Assembly (NCBI GenBank): GCA_947589215.1
Contig: CANQCL010000002.1
Coordinates: 1-64,000 of the forward strand
DNA: 64,000 bases
DNA from: an uncultured Clostridia bacterium
Lineage (GTDB): Bacteria > Bacillota > Clostridia > Oscillospirales > Ruminococcaceae
Direction of reading: 5' to 3'
Positions 42,357 to 49,229 of this stretch are shown in pieces. Under the pieces are notes generated by a model, which worked only from the letters and a program-made list of their open reading frames with translations, was not told the origin of the DNA and ran no database searches. Position 1 is the first letter of the stretch, and every line of letters starts with the position of its first letter. The translations under genes and the position numbers were made by a program.

Positions 42357-44297
42357 TTATTTGTTAAGCTGTTCTCTTGTGTAATCTAAAAGTCCTCCTG
42401 CAAGAACAATATCCTTAGTACGTCCGCTTAATTCGCACAAAACGGGAATTTCTACATTCTTAGATTTGTTTACAAGAGTAAGCTCGCTCTTTCCGTCTAC
42501 TATATCCTGCCTTATGTTCTCAAGCAGAAGCTCGTCACCCTGACCGATTTTGTCGTAATCATCTTCGTTTACAAATGTAAGAGGCAGAATACCTGCGTTT
42601 ATAAGATTCGCTCTGTGGATTCTTGCAAAGCTCTTTACCAAAACCGCCTTAACGCCTAAATAGAGTGGAGCGAGTGCGGCGTGCTCTCTTGACGAGCCTT
42701 GTCCGTAGTTTGAACCTCCGACAATAATGCTCTTACCCAGCCTTAACGCTCTTTCGGGGAAATCCTCGTCGCACACCGTAAAGCAGTGCTTTGAGATGGC
42801 GGGAATGTTAGAACGCAATGGAAGTATTTTAGCGCCTGCCGGCATAATGTGGTCTGTTGTTATATTGTCTCCGACTTTAAGTGAACAGGGAGCTTCAATA
42901 GTATCGTCAAGCGGAGAGGTTTTCGGAAACGGCTTTATGTTAGGACCTCTTAAAATCTCAACGCTGTCCATCTCCTCAACAGGGGCAGGAGGCACTATCA
43001 TATTGTCGTTTATAACAAACTTTTCAGGGAGTTTAAATTCAGGCATATCGCCCAAAGTTCTCGGGTCTGTCAAAACTCCTGCTATTGCCGATGCGGCAGC
43101 CAGCTCAGGAGAAACAAGATATATCTGTCCGTCCTTTGTTCCTGAGCGTCCTTCAAAGTTTCTGTTAAATGTTCTTAAAGATACTCCCTTTGAATTAGGC
43201 GATTGTCCCATACCAATGCAAGGACCGCAGGCAGATTCGAGAATTCTTGCACCTGCGTCTATCATAATTGACAATGCGCCGTTTTGAGCAAGCATATTTA
43301 GAACTTGTTTAGAACCCGGAGCGATTGAAAGGGAAACGTCAGGGTGTACGGTTTTGCCCTTTAAGATGTGAGCGACCTTCATCATATCCATAAGAGATGA
43401 GTTTGTGCAAGAGCCTATACAAACTTGATCTATCTTCATAGGACCTAACTCGTCAACAGTTTTTATGTTATCAGGAGAGTGAGGACAGGCAGCCATAGGA
43501 ACGATTTTTGATAAGTCGATTTTTATTTCCTCGTCATAAACTGCGTCGTCGTCTGCTTTAAGCTCTGTCCATACGTCTGCTCTGTTCTGGGCTTTGAGAA
43601 ATTCAAGCGTTGTTTCATCAGAAGGGAATATAGAAGTCGTTGCGCCGAGCTCCGCACCCATATTGGTTATTGTCGCTCTTTCTGGTACAGACAGGGATTT
43701 TACTCCCTCTCCGCAGTATTCGATAACCTTTCCGACTCCGCCCTTAACGGTGAGTATTTTAAGAACCTCTAAGATAACGTCCTTTGCGGCAACCCAAGGA
43801 GAAAGCTTTCCTGTGAGTTCGACCTTAACGATTTTAGGATAGGTAATATAATATGCTCCGCCGCCCATTGCAACTGCAACGTCAAGACCGCCTGCGCCTA
43901 TAGCTATCATACCGATACCGCCGCCTGTAGGAGTGTGGCTATCAGAGCCTATAAGCGTTTTTCCCGGAATGCCGAACCTCTCTAAGTGTACCTGATGGCA
44001 GATGCCGTTGCCGGGACGTGAAAAGTAGATGCCGTGTTTTTTTGCCACCGAGCCTATAAATCTGTGATCGTCGGCGTTTTCAAAGCCCGACTGAAGTGTA
44101 TTGTGATCTATGTAAGCTACTGAGCGTTCCGTCTTAACGCGCGGAACCCCCATAGCTTCATATTCAAGATAAGCCATTGTTCCGGTTGCGTCTTGTGTTA
44201 AAGTCTGGTCTATTTTAATGCCGATTTCTTTTCCCTTAACAAACTCGCCGTCTACAACGTGACTTTTAAGAATTTTTTCTGTTAATGTAAGTCCCAT
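42357..44297 (-). CDS. acn: Aconitate hydratase
   Basis: This [4Fe-4S] enzyme isomerises citrate and isocitrate. The 646-residue protein is of the shorter clostridial form. It has the Fe-S ligand segments GSCTNSSLMDM and ACGPCIGMGQSP, substrate-binding SDSHTPTGGGIGM and RNFEGRSG, and a C-terminal swivel domain with GGSNYGQGSSREHAAL. It is the first gene of the acn, membrane protein, icd, rex unit. The promoter ahead of it carries a Rex-type operator. A homoaconitase or isopropylmalate isomerase is less likely given the single fused chain and the icd neighbour. Confidence 0.93.
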   Translation of the reverse strand: MGLTLTEKILKSHVVDGEFVKGKEIGIKIDQTLTQDATGTMAYLEYEAMGVPRVKTERSVAYIDHNTLQSGFENADDHRFIGSVAKKHGIYFSRPGNGICHQVHLERFGIPGKTLIGSDSHTPTGGGIGMIAIGAGGLDVAVAMGGGAYYITYPKIVKVELTGKLSPWVAAKDVILEVLKILTVKGGVGKVIEYCGEGVKSLSVPERATITNMGAELGATTSIFPSDETTLEFLKAQNRADVWTELKADDDAVYDEEIKIDLSKIVPMAACPHSPDNIKTVDELGPMKIDQVCIGSCTNSSLMDMMKVAHILKGKTVHPDVSLSIAPGSKQVLNMLAQNGALSIMIDAGARILESACGPCIGMGQSPNSKGVSLRTFNRNFEGRSGTKDGQIYLVSPELAAASAIAGVLTDPRTLGDMPEFKLPEKFVINDNMIVPPAPVEEMDSVEILRGPNIKPFPKTSPLDDTIEAPCSLKVGDNITTDHIMPAGAKILPLRSNIPAISKHCFTVCDEDFPERALRLGKSIIVGGSNYGQGSSREHAALAPLYLGVKAVLVKSFARIHRANLINAGILPLTFVNEDDYDKIGQGDELLLENIRQDIVDGKSELTLVNKSKNVEIPVLCELSGRTKDIVLAGGLLDYTREQLNK

Positions 44298-44332
44298 AAT
44301 CTCAAATTCCTTTCTTAATTATCATTTCTTTT

Positions 44333-44361
44333 ATTTTAAAACAAAACAGGGTGATTGTCAA
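44333..44361 (-). promoter_or_regulatory. acn operon promoter
   Basis: On the minus strand TTGACA (44361-44356) and TAAAAT (44338-44333) are separated by 17 bp, 36 bp upstream of acn. Confidence 0.8.
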
Positions 44362-44372
44362 GAATTTAACAA
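44355..44372 (-). promoter_or_regulatory. Rex operator overlapping the acn -35 box
   Basis: The 18-mer reads TTGTTAA-ATTC-TTGACAA on the minus strand. It matches the Rex consensus TTGTTAA-N4-TTAACAA at 13 of 14 fixed positions. Its right half contains the whole -35 hexamer, so a bound repressor would block RNA polymerase. The rest of the 389-bp acn to LRR gap is AT-rich, with a small possible ORF at 44501. Confidence 0.8.
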
Positions 44373-44574
44373 GCATTCGACAGTATAGTTAATCAAATAT
44401 TAAATATTTATATTAAAGTGTGGTAAAATTATTGAAAATATAAAATGCAAACTGCTTTTTTAATAATCAGAGCTTTCATATTCGGGAAAGAGAGAAATAT
44501 ATGTTATGTTACACAAAGAAAGACCCTTGTGTTTGTATAATCCTACAGAATTAATTATTTTACATATAATTTCC

Positions 44575-44602
44575 TTTACTTTCTAAACTTACATAATATA
44601 AT
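44575..44602 (+). promoter_or_regulatory. Possible promoter of the LRR gene at 44687
   Basis: TTTACT (44575-44580) and TATAAT (44597-44602) are separated by 16 bp, 85 bp before the gene. The region is very AT-rich, so chance matches are likely. Confidence 0.35.
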
Positions 44603-44686
44603 ATAAATATAGAATTATTCTATAAAATTAAATATTATTTAATAACAAGGACGTGACATACTTTAGGATATATGAAAGGAGTTTTT

Positions 44687-45784
44687 ATGAAAAGATTAAA
44701 AAGATTATTTAATCTAACAATGGCGTTAATTATGTTGGTAACTATATGCGTATCAAATATAGGCGCATCTGCTAGTGAGCATTATGTGCCTCCACTTTTT
44801 GAAAATGATAAAAATACGGTATATTTTAGCGAAAATGATTTTTCGGGGTTTATTGACAGTGAAATATCAGCTGCAGTAATTCTTGATATAAAAGCAGGAA
44901 CTAAAGTATTTAATATTCCTGAAACAATAGTATGTAACGGTACAACATATCCTGTAAAGCACTTATATATTTTTTGGGCTGTATATGGGTGTTCATCATT
45001 TAATAAAAGTATAGAGACAATAAATATCAGTAAAAATATTGAGACCATATTTTGTGATTTAAGCATTAGCAGTGAGTATAGTGATACATTTGACACTTTA
45101 AAAACTGTAAATGTACCTGCAGGCTCAAAGCTTAAAAGCATAGTTTTACCTACTTGTCCAAAGCTGGAGAAAATAAACATACCATCTAATTCGGCGTTGA
45201 AATATATAAGTATTGGCGGCTGTCCTATATTGAAAAAATTATCTCTGCCTAAAACCCTTGAAACTTGTATTATTAACAGTTGTCCTAAATTGACAAAGTT
45301 ATCACTTCCAAAAACGCTTAAAAATTGTGATATTGGTTATGACGCACCAAAGCTGAAAGTTAAAATAGCAAAGGGTAATAAGTATCTAAAGGTTAAAGGA
45401 AATCAGATACTCTCCAAAGATGGAAAAAAATTAATTAATATAATAGGAAATAAAAGCAAAGTTACAGTTTATAAAACAGTAAAAGTAATTGGCGATTTTG
45501 AAAACAAATATCTGAAGCAGCTGACCATAGGTGAAAATGTTACCAATTTTTCAAAAGATTTTTTAAACACAAGTAAAAAACTTAATATAGTGTTAAAGCA
45601 TAAAAATAAAGCACCTAAAATCAAAAAGTATTCAATTTGGCAATATGACATAAAAGGAATAAATTTTTATGTTCAAAATAAAAAGGTAGCCAAAGACCTT
45701 AAAAAGAAGTTAAAGGTTGGCGGAATAGAAAAAGCAAAAATCCTTATAGGCAAGAAGGTTATCTATAAGATTGAAAATTATTAG
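44687..45784 (+). CDS. Secreted LRR (BspA-like) protein, tandem copy 1
   Basis: A 365-residue protein started at the ATG at 44687, six bases after AAAGGAG; an ATG at 44672 precedes that site and is rejected. Residues 1-28 form a signal peptide with Lys/Arg start, hydrophobic core and ASA cleavage site. The body has irregular LRR_5 repeats, clearest in CPKLEKINIPSNSALKYISI and two near-identical KKLSLPKTLETCII / TKLSLPKTLKNCDI units. The C-terminal ~45 residues (FYVQNKKVAKDLKKKL, KAKILIGKKVIY) match the end of the next gene. It is Lys-rich and AT-rich. Probably a surface protein; ligand unknown. Confidence 0.8.
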   Translation: MKRLKRLFNLTMALIMLVTICVSNIGASASEHYVPPLFENDKNTVYFSENDFSGFIDSEISAAVILDIKAGTKVFNIPETIVCNGTTYPVKHLYIFWAVYGCSSFNKSIETINISKNIETIFCDLSISSEYSDTFDTLKTVNVPAGSKLKSIVLPTCPKLEKINIPSNSALKYISIGGCPILKKLSLPKTLETCIINSCPKLTKLSLPKTLKNCDIGYDAPKLKVKIAKGNKYLKVKGNQILSKDGKKLINIIGNKSKVTVYKTVKVIGDFENKYLKQLTIGENVTNFSKDFLNTSKKLNIVLKHKNKAPKIKKYSIWQYDIKGINFYVQNKKVAKDLKKKLKVGGIEKAKILIGKKVIYKIENY

Positions 45785-45791
45785 TTCAAAA

Positions 45792-45813
45792 GCAGGTACA
45801 GAAATGTGCCTGC
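45792..45813 (+). repeat. 9-bp hairpin with GAAA loop after the first LRR gene; decayed copy after the second
   Basis: GCAGGTACA-GAAA-TGTGCCTGC (45792-45813) forms a stem with one G-U pair, but only a weak T run follows. The left arm and loop recur after the second LRR gene at 47014-47030 (AGCAGGAACAGAAATGT) with the right arm lost. This suggests that the 3' flank was duplicated with the gene. Confidence 0.5.
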
Positions 45814-45843
45814 TATGATGTTTTGATAAGTGGGGTGATAAAT

Positions 45844-47007
45844 TTGATAATTAAAAAGCTTGTAAAATTGTTATATTTGTTTTTAATTAGCTCAATTATG
45901 ACTACAATGTTCAGTATAAATGGAATGTCATATTATAAACTGACGTATCACCATAGCACGGAGTATGGTATTGATAAGTATTATAATTTTAATATTAATG
46001 GTATTTATTATAATATCGACTTATACGGAAAAGATAAGGGTAAAGAAATTTATAATGTACAAGCCTTTTATCCTGTTATTAATGGAGATGTTCTAAAAAT
46101 TCCTGATAAAATTATACTTAAAGGTAAAAAATATAAAGTCAAGGATGTATCTTTAGACCCTAGATGTGAAGCGTCATATTTCACAGATTATGACTTGCCC
46201 AAGTTAACAGGTAAATTAGTACTACCTTATAAGACTATATATTTACCTAAATATGCGACCAATTTTAATATAAGTTCAGACGTAAAGCTTCCCAATATAA
46301 AGAAAATATATGTTTCAAAAAAAATTAAAGATTTAATCGGTTTTTCAGATATGCAAAATGTGAAAGTAATAATTGATAAAGAAAATCCGTATATAAAAAT
46401 GAAAAATGATGCTTTGTACTCAAAAAATGGGAAAACTCTTATTAGATTGATAAATAAGAAAAAAGTATATAGGGTAGCAAAAGGAACGAAAAAAATAGAA
46501 CTGACTGGTTTTGACTGTGTAAAAAGCATTGAAAAACTATATTTGCCCGCTTCAATGAAAAAAATATCTGATGGTGCGTTTGACAGATGTAAAAAACTAA
46601 AAATGGTTAAGATTAATAATAAGATCACTAAAATAGGTGATTTTGCATTTGAAAAATGTAAATCACTAAAAAAAATATCAATGCCAAATAATCTTGAAAG
46701 AATAGGTAAGTCAGCTTTCCATGACTGTATATCGCTAAAGAAAATATCCATACCCCAAAAAGTTGAAAAAATTGATTTTTGGGCATTCAAAGACTGCGCT
46801 AATCTGTCAAAAGTAACGCTGGAAGGCGAAGAAAAAGCACCAACTATTGAAAAAGCATCATTTAAAAACACAGCCGATGGAATTCAGTTTATTGTAAAAA
46901 ATCAAAAGGTAGCTGACCAGTTAAAAGAACAACTCACCGGCAGCGGCGTTAAAAACGCAAAAATACTGATAGGTAAAAAGGTTGTTTATCAGAATATTAA
47001 TGGATAG
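45844..47007 (+). CDS. Secreted LRR (BspA-like) protein, tandem copy 2
   Basis: A 387-residue form starting at TTG 45844, which follows GGGGTGAT by four bases; a TTG at 45823 or GTG at 45835 in frame is possible. The N-terminus KKLVKLLYLFLISSIMTTMF is a signal peptide or anchor. The middle has regular BspA repeats: SDGAFDRCKKLKMVKI, IGDFAFEKCKSLKKISM, IGKSAFHDCISLKKISI and IDFWAFKDCANLSKVTL. The C-terminal ~40 residues (FIVKNQKVADQLKEQL, NAKILIGKKVVY) are shared with the previous gene. It is a paralogue of that gene with better-kept repeats. Confidence 0.8.
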   Translation: MIIKKLVKLLYLFLISSIMTTMFSINGMSYYKLTYHHSTEYGIDKYYNFNINGIYYNIDLYGKDKGKEIYNVQAFYPVINGDVLKIPDKIILKGKKYKVKDVSLDPRCEASYFTDYDLPKLTGKLVLPYKTIYLPKYATNFNISSDVKLPNIKKIYVSKKIKDLIGFSDMQNVKVIIDKENPYIKMKNDALYSKNGKTLIRLINKKKVYRVAKGTKKIELTGFDCVKSIEKLYLPASMKKISDGAFDRCKKLKMVKINNKITKIGDFAFEKCKSLKKISMPNNLERIGKSAFHDCISLKKISIPQKVEKIDFWAFKDCANLSKVTLEGEEKAPTIEKASFKNTADGIQFIVKNQKVADQLKEQLTGSGVKNAKILIGKKVVYQNING

Positions 47008-47064
47008 CATTTTAGCAGGAACAGAAATGTAAGTATATTAAGATAAAAGTAAGATGAACAGTAT

Positions 47065-47094
47065 AAGCGTTCGGAAAAATTCCGAACGCTTTTC
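47065..47094 (+). terminator. Intrinsic terminator, recurrent GCGTTCGGAA hairpin (copy 3)
   Basis: A 12-bp perfect stem (47065-47076 with 47080-47091) has an AAA loop and then TTC. It matches the copy at 1132 over about 33 nt, including the CTTGCC downstream, apart from a short indel. Confidence 0.8.
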
Positions 47095-47151
47095 TTGCCT
47101 TTTGTCTTTGATTTTTTGACTCTATACGGAAAAACACTTGCTGTTGCTATA

Positions 47152-47179
47152 TTGACTTATTTTGTGTAAGTGGTATAAT
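47152..47179 (+). promoter_or_regulatory. Promoter of tepA
   Basis: TTGACT (47152-47157) and TATAAT (47174-47179) are separated by 16 bp. A ~115-nt leader follows. Confidence 0.65.
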
Positions 47180-47258
47180 AATAAAATATGGAAAGCAATA
47201 TTATAAAAGACTAAAAAGCGGTTTATATTTTATTGTTTTGAATAATTTCTGTTATAAA

Positions 47259-47291
47259 AAGAAAAAATATTAATATATTTTTTCTTGGAGG
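47259..47291 (+). promoter_or_regulatory. 12-bp AU-rich hairpin directly before the tepA ribosome binding site
   Basis: A perfect 12-bp inverted repeat (47259-47270 with 47275-47286), loop TAAT, ends exactly where GGAGG (47287-47291) begins. Its right arm contains six T in a row, so it could act as a weak terminator or shape access to the binding site. Confidence 0.5.
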
Positions 47292-47302
47292 AATTATTCA
47301 AA

Positions 47303-48058
47303 ATGTCGGAAGATAATAACAACAATAACAATGAAAATCAATCGCCTCAGACCAATTCGGATAACAGTGATAAGCCGTCTCAGACTGAGCAGATAGAGCG
47401 TGTTGGCCATATTAGCCTTAAAAACGCAAGACATCTAATTCATTGCCTAACTATAATTGGAGAAGTCGAGGGGCATTATATACTTCCTCCGCAGAATAAG
47501 ACGACAAAGTATGAGCATATTATGCCGGCTCTTGTAGCAATAGAGCAGGACAGTTCGATCGAGGGACTGGTAATAATAATAAACACCGTCGGCGGTGATG
47601 TTGAAGCGGGTCTTGCGATAGCAGAGCTTATAGCAGGAATGAAAACTCCGACAGTTTCTATTGTTCTCGGTGGAGGTCACTCAATAGGCGTTCCGTTGGC
47701 TGTTTGTTCAAAGAAGTCTTTTATTGTTCCGTCTGCTACTATGACTATTCACCCTGTGAGAATGAACGGTCTTGTGTTGGGTGTTCCGCAGACGCTTTCA
47801 TATTTCGATAAGATGCAGGACAGAATTATAAGATTTGTTTGTGATAATTCCAATATCACTCCCGAGCGTTTCAGAGAGCTTATGATGACAACAGGCGAAC
47901 TTGTTATGGACGTCGGTACGGTTTTGGACGGAGAAGGCGCTGTTAAAGAGGGAATAATAGACAGTCTCGGCGGATTATCAGACGCTATTGAGTGCTTATA
48001 TGAGCTTATAGAATCCGAATCAAATGAAAAGAAGTGTAAAGAAAATAACGGTGGTTGA
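47303..48058 (+). CDS. tepA: ClpP-like membrane-associated serine protease (TepA)
   Basis: A ClpP/crotonase-superfamily protein of 251 residues from the ATG at 47303, behind GGAGG. After a polar Asn/Ser-rich N-terminus the core shows [20 protein letters not shown], the putative nucleophile Ser in [13 protein letters not shown], the His in TIHPVRMNG and [10 protein letters not shown]. subtilis TepA has been linked to protein export and spore-protein turnover. The following ylzJ-like gene and the nearby spoIIIE/ftsK are the same neighbours as in Bacillus. uppP is inserted between them here. Confidence 0.87.
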   Translation: MSEDNNNNNNENQSPQTNSDNSDKPSQTEQIERVGHISLKNARHLIHCLTIIGEVEGHYILPPQNKTTKYEHIMPALVAIEQDSSIEGLVIIINTVGGDVEAGLAIAELIAGMKTPTVSIVLGGGHSIGVPLAVCSKKSFIVPSATMTIHPVRMNGLVLGVPQTLSYFDKMQDRIIRFVCDNSNITPERFRELMMTTGELVMDVGTVLDGEGAVKEGIIDSLGGLSDAIECLYELIESESNEKKCKENNGG

Positions 48059-48060
48059 TA

Positions 48061-48252
48061 ATGTTTCAGACTATTTTAAATACTTACGATGTTTTTTGTG
48101 ATATTGAAAAGATAAATAAAAGCTATGTCACAAAAACAGGAGAATTTAACAATGTCAAGTATGATTATCTAGATTACAGAAACCGACAGAGTATAAAGAG
48201 TATTCATTCTACCGATCCGTATGACTACTTGATGTTTTTAAACAGATATTAG
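48061..48252 (+). CDS. YlzJ-like small protein
   Basis: A 63-residue protein starting two bases after the tepA stop (TGATAATG), with GGTGG as binding site, so it is translationally coupled. The sequence is rich in Tyr and Asp (KYDYLDYRNRQS, DPYDYLMFLNRY) and has no membrane segment. Assignment to the YlzJ-like group rests mainly on position between tepA and spoIIIE, where a short protein of this size is usual. Function unknown. Confidence 0.6.
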   Translation: MFQTILNTYDVFCDIEKINKSYVTKTGEFNNVKYDYLDYRNRQSIKSIHSTDPYDYLMFLNRY

Positions 48253-48314
48253 ATATAAAAAGACAGAGAGAAAAAACAACGACAACAAAGCTAATTTAAG
48301 AAGGGAACGGCACA

Positions 48315-49157
48315 ATGTCAGTAATCAGTGCAATTTTTCAAGCGATCATTCAAGGGCTAACAGAGTTTTTACCCGTATCAAGCTCGGGACATTTATCATT
48401 GTATCAGCATTTTACAGGCAACAGCGGAGAAGGCGCTTTGCTGTTTTCTGCGATACTTCATTTGGGAACGCTGTTTGCGGTATTTATAGCGTTTTGGGAT
48501 ACCATATGGGATTTGATATGCGAATTTGTAAGAATGGTAAAAGACATATTTAAAAGGCAGTTTACCTTTAAAGAAATGAACGCTGACCGAAGAGCGGTGC
48601 TTATGGTAATACTTTCAACAGCGGTACTTATTCCTTTTTACATATTCAAGGACTTTTTTGAGGGCTTTGCGGAGGACTCTACCATATTTGCAGAAGGCGT
48701 ATGCTTTTTATATACTGCGGCTATATTGCTTCTTGCCGATAAATGCTCTAAGGGTAAGAAAATGCTTGGCGATATAACTGTCAAGGATTCAATTTTCGTG
48801 GGATTTTTTCAGAGTATTGCACTTTTGCCGGGAGTATCACGATCGGGCTCTACAATTTCAGCAGGACTGTTTTCAGGCTTTGCCAGAGAAACGGCGGTTA
48901 AGTATTCATTCATTTTAGGCATACCGGCAATTCTCGGCGGCTGTTTGGTAGAAGTTAAAGACGCCGTTCAGACTGATATGTCGTTTAGCTGGACTTATAT
49001 TTTGGGGTTTGTGGTTGCGGCAATTGTAGGTATATGTGCAATAAAGATGGTAAACTGGCTTGTTAAGACAGATAAATTCAAGATATTTGCATATTACACA
49101 GGAGTGTTGGGAGCAGTCGTTATAATAGTTTCGATTTTTGAAAAGATTGCCTCATAG
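48315..49157 (+). CDS. uppP: Undecaprenyl-diphosphate phosphatase
   Basis: This integral membrane enzyme recycles undecaprenyl diphosphate to the monophosphate lipid carrier for peptidoglycan and teichoic acid synthesis; overproduction gives bacitracin resistance. The 280-residue protein has the two BacA signatures, GLTEFLPVSSSGHL near residue 14 and LPGVSRSGSTISAGL near residue 175, and about seven to eight membrane helices. The ribosome binding site is AAGGGAACGG. It lies between the ylzJ-like gene and ftsK. Confidence 0.95.
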   Translation: MSVISAIFQAIIQGLTEFLPVSSSGHLSLYQHFTGNSGEGALLFSAILHLGTLFAVFIAFWDTIWDLICEFVRMVKDIFKRQFTFKEMNADRRAVLMVILSTAVLIPFYIFKDFFEGFAEDSTIFAEGVCFLYTAAILLLADKCSKGKKMLGDITVKDSIFVGFFQSIALLPGVSRSGSTISAGLFSGFARETAVKYSFILGIPAILGGCLVEVKDAVQTDMSFSWTYILGFVVAAIVGICAIKMVNWLVKTDKFKIFAYYTGVLGAVVIIVSIFEKIAS

Positions 49158-49229
49158 ATCATTCGGATAATTACATTAAAGATTATTTGTAAAAGAGAGA
49201 ATATAATTAAAACAAAGGAGTAATTTAAA

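Noticed and set aside
44376-44382. TTCGACA, the complement of a Spo0A box, just upstream of the acn Rex site
   Set aside because: A 7-mer match is expected by chance several times in 64 kb, and no second box is present.
47188-47214. Eight-codon ORF ATG-GAA-AGC in the tepA leader
   Set aside because: No ribosome site upstream; likely chance in AT-rich DNA.
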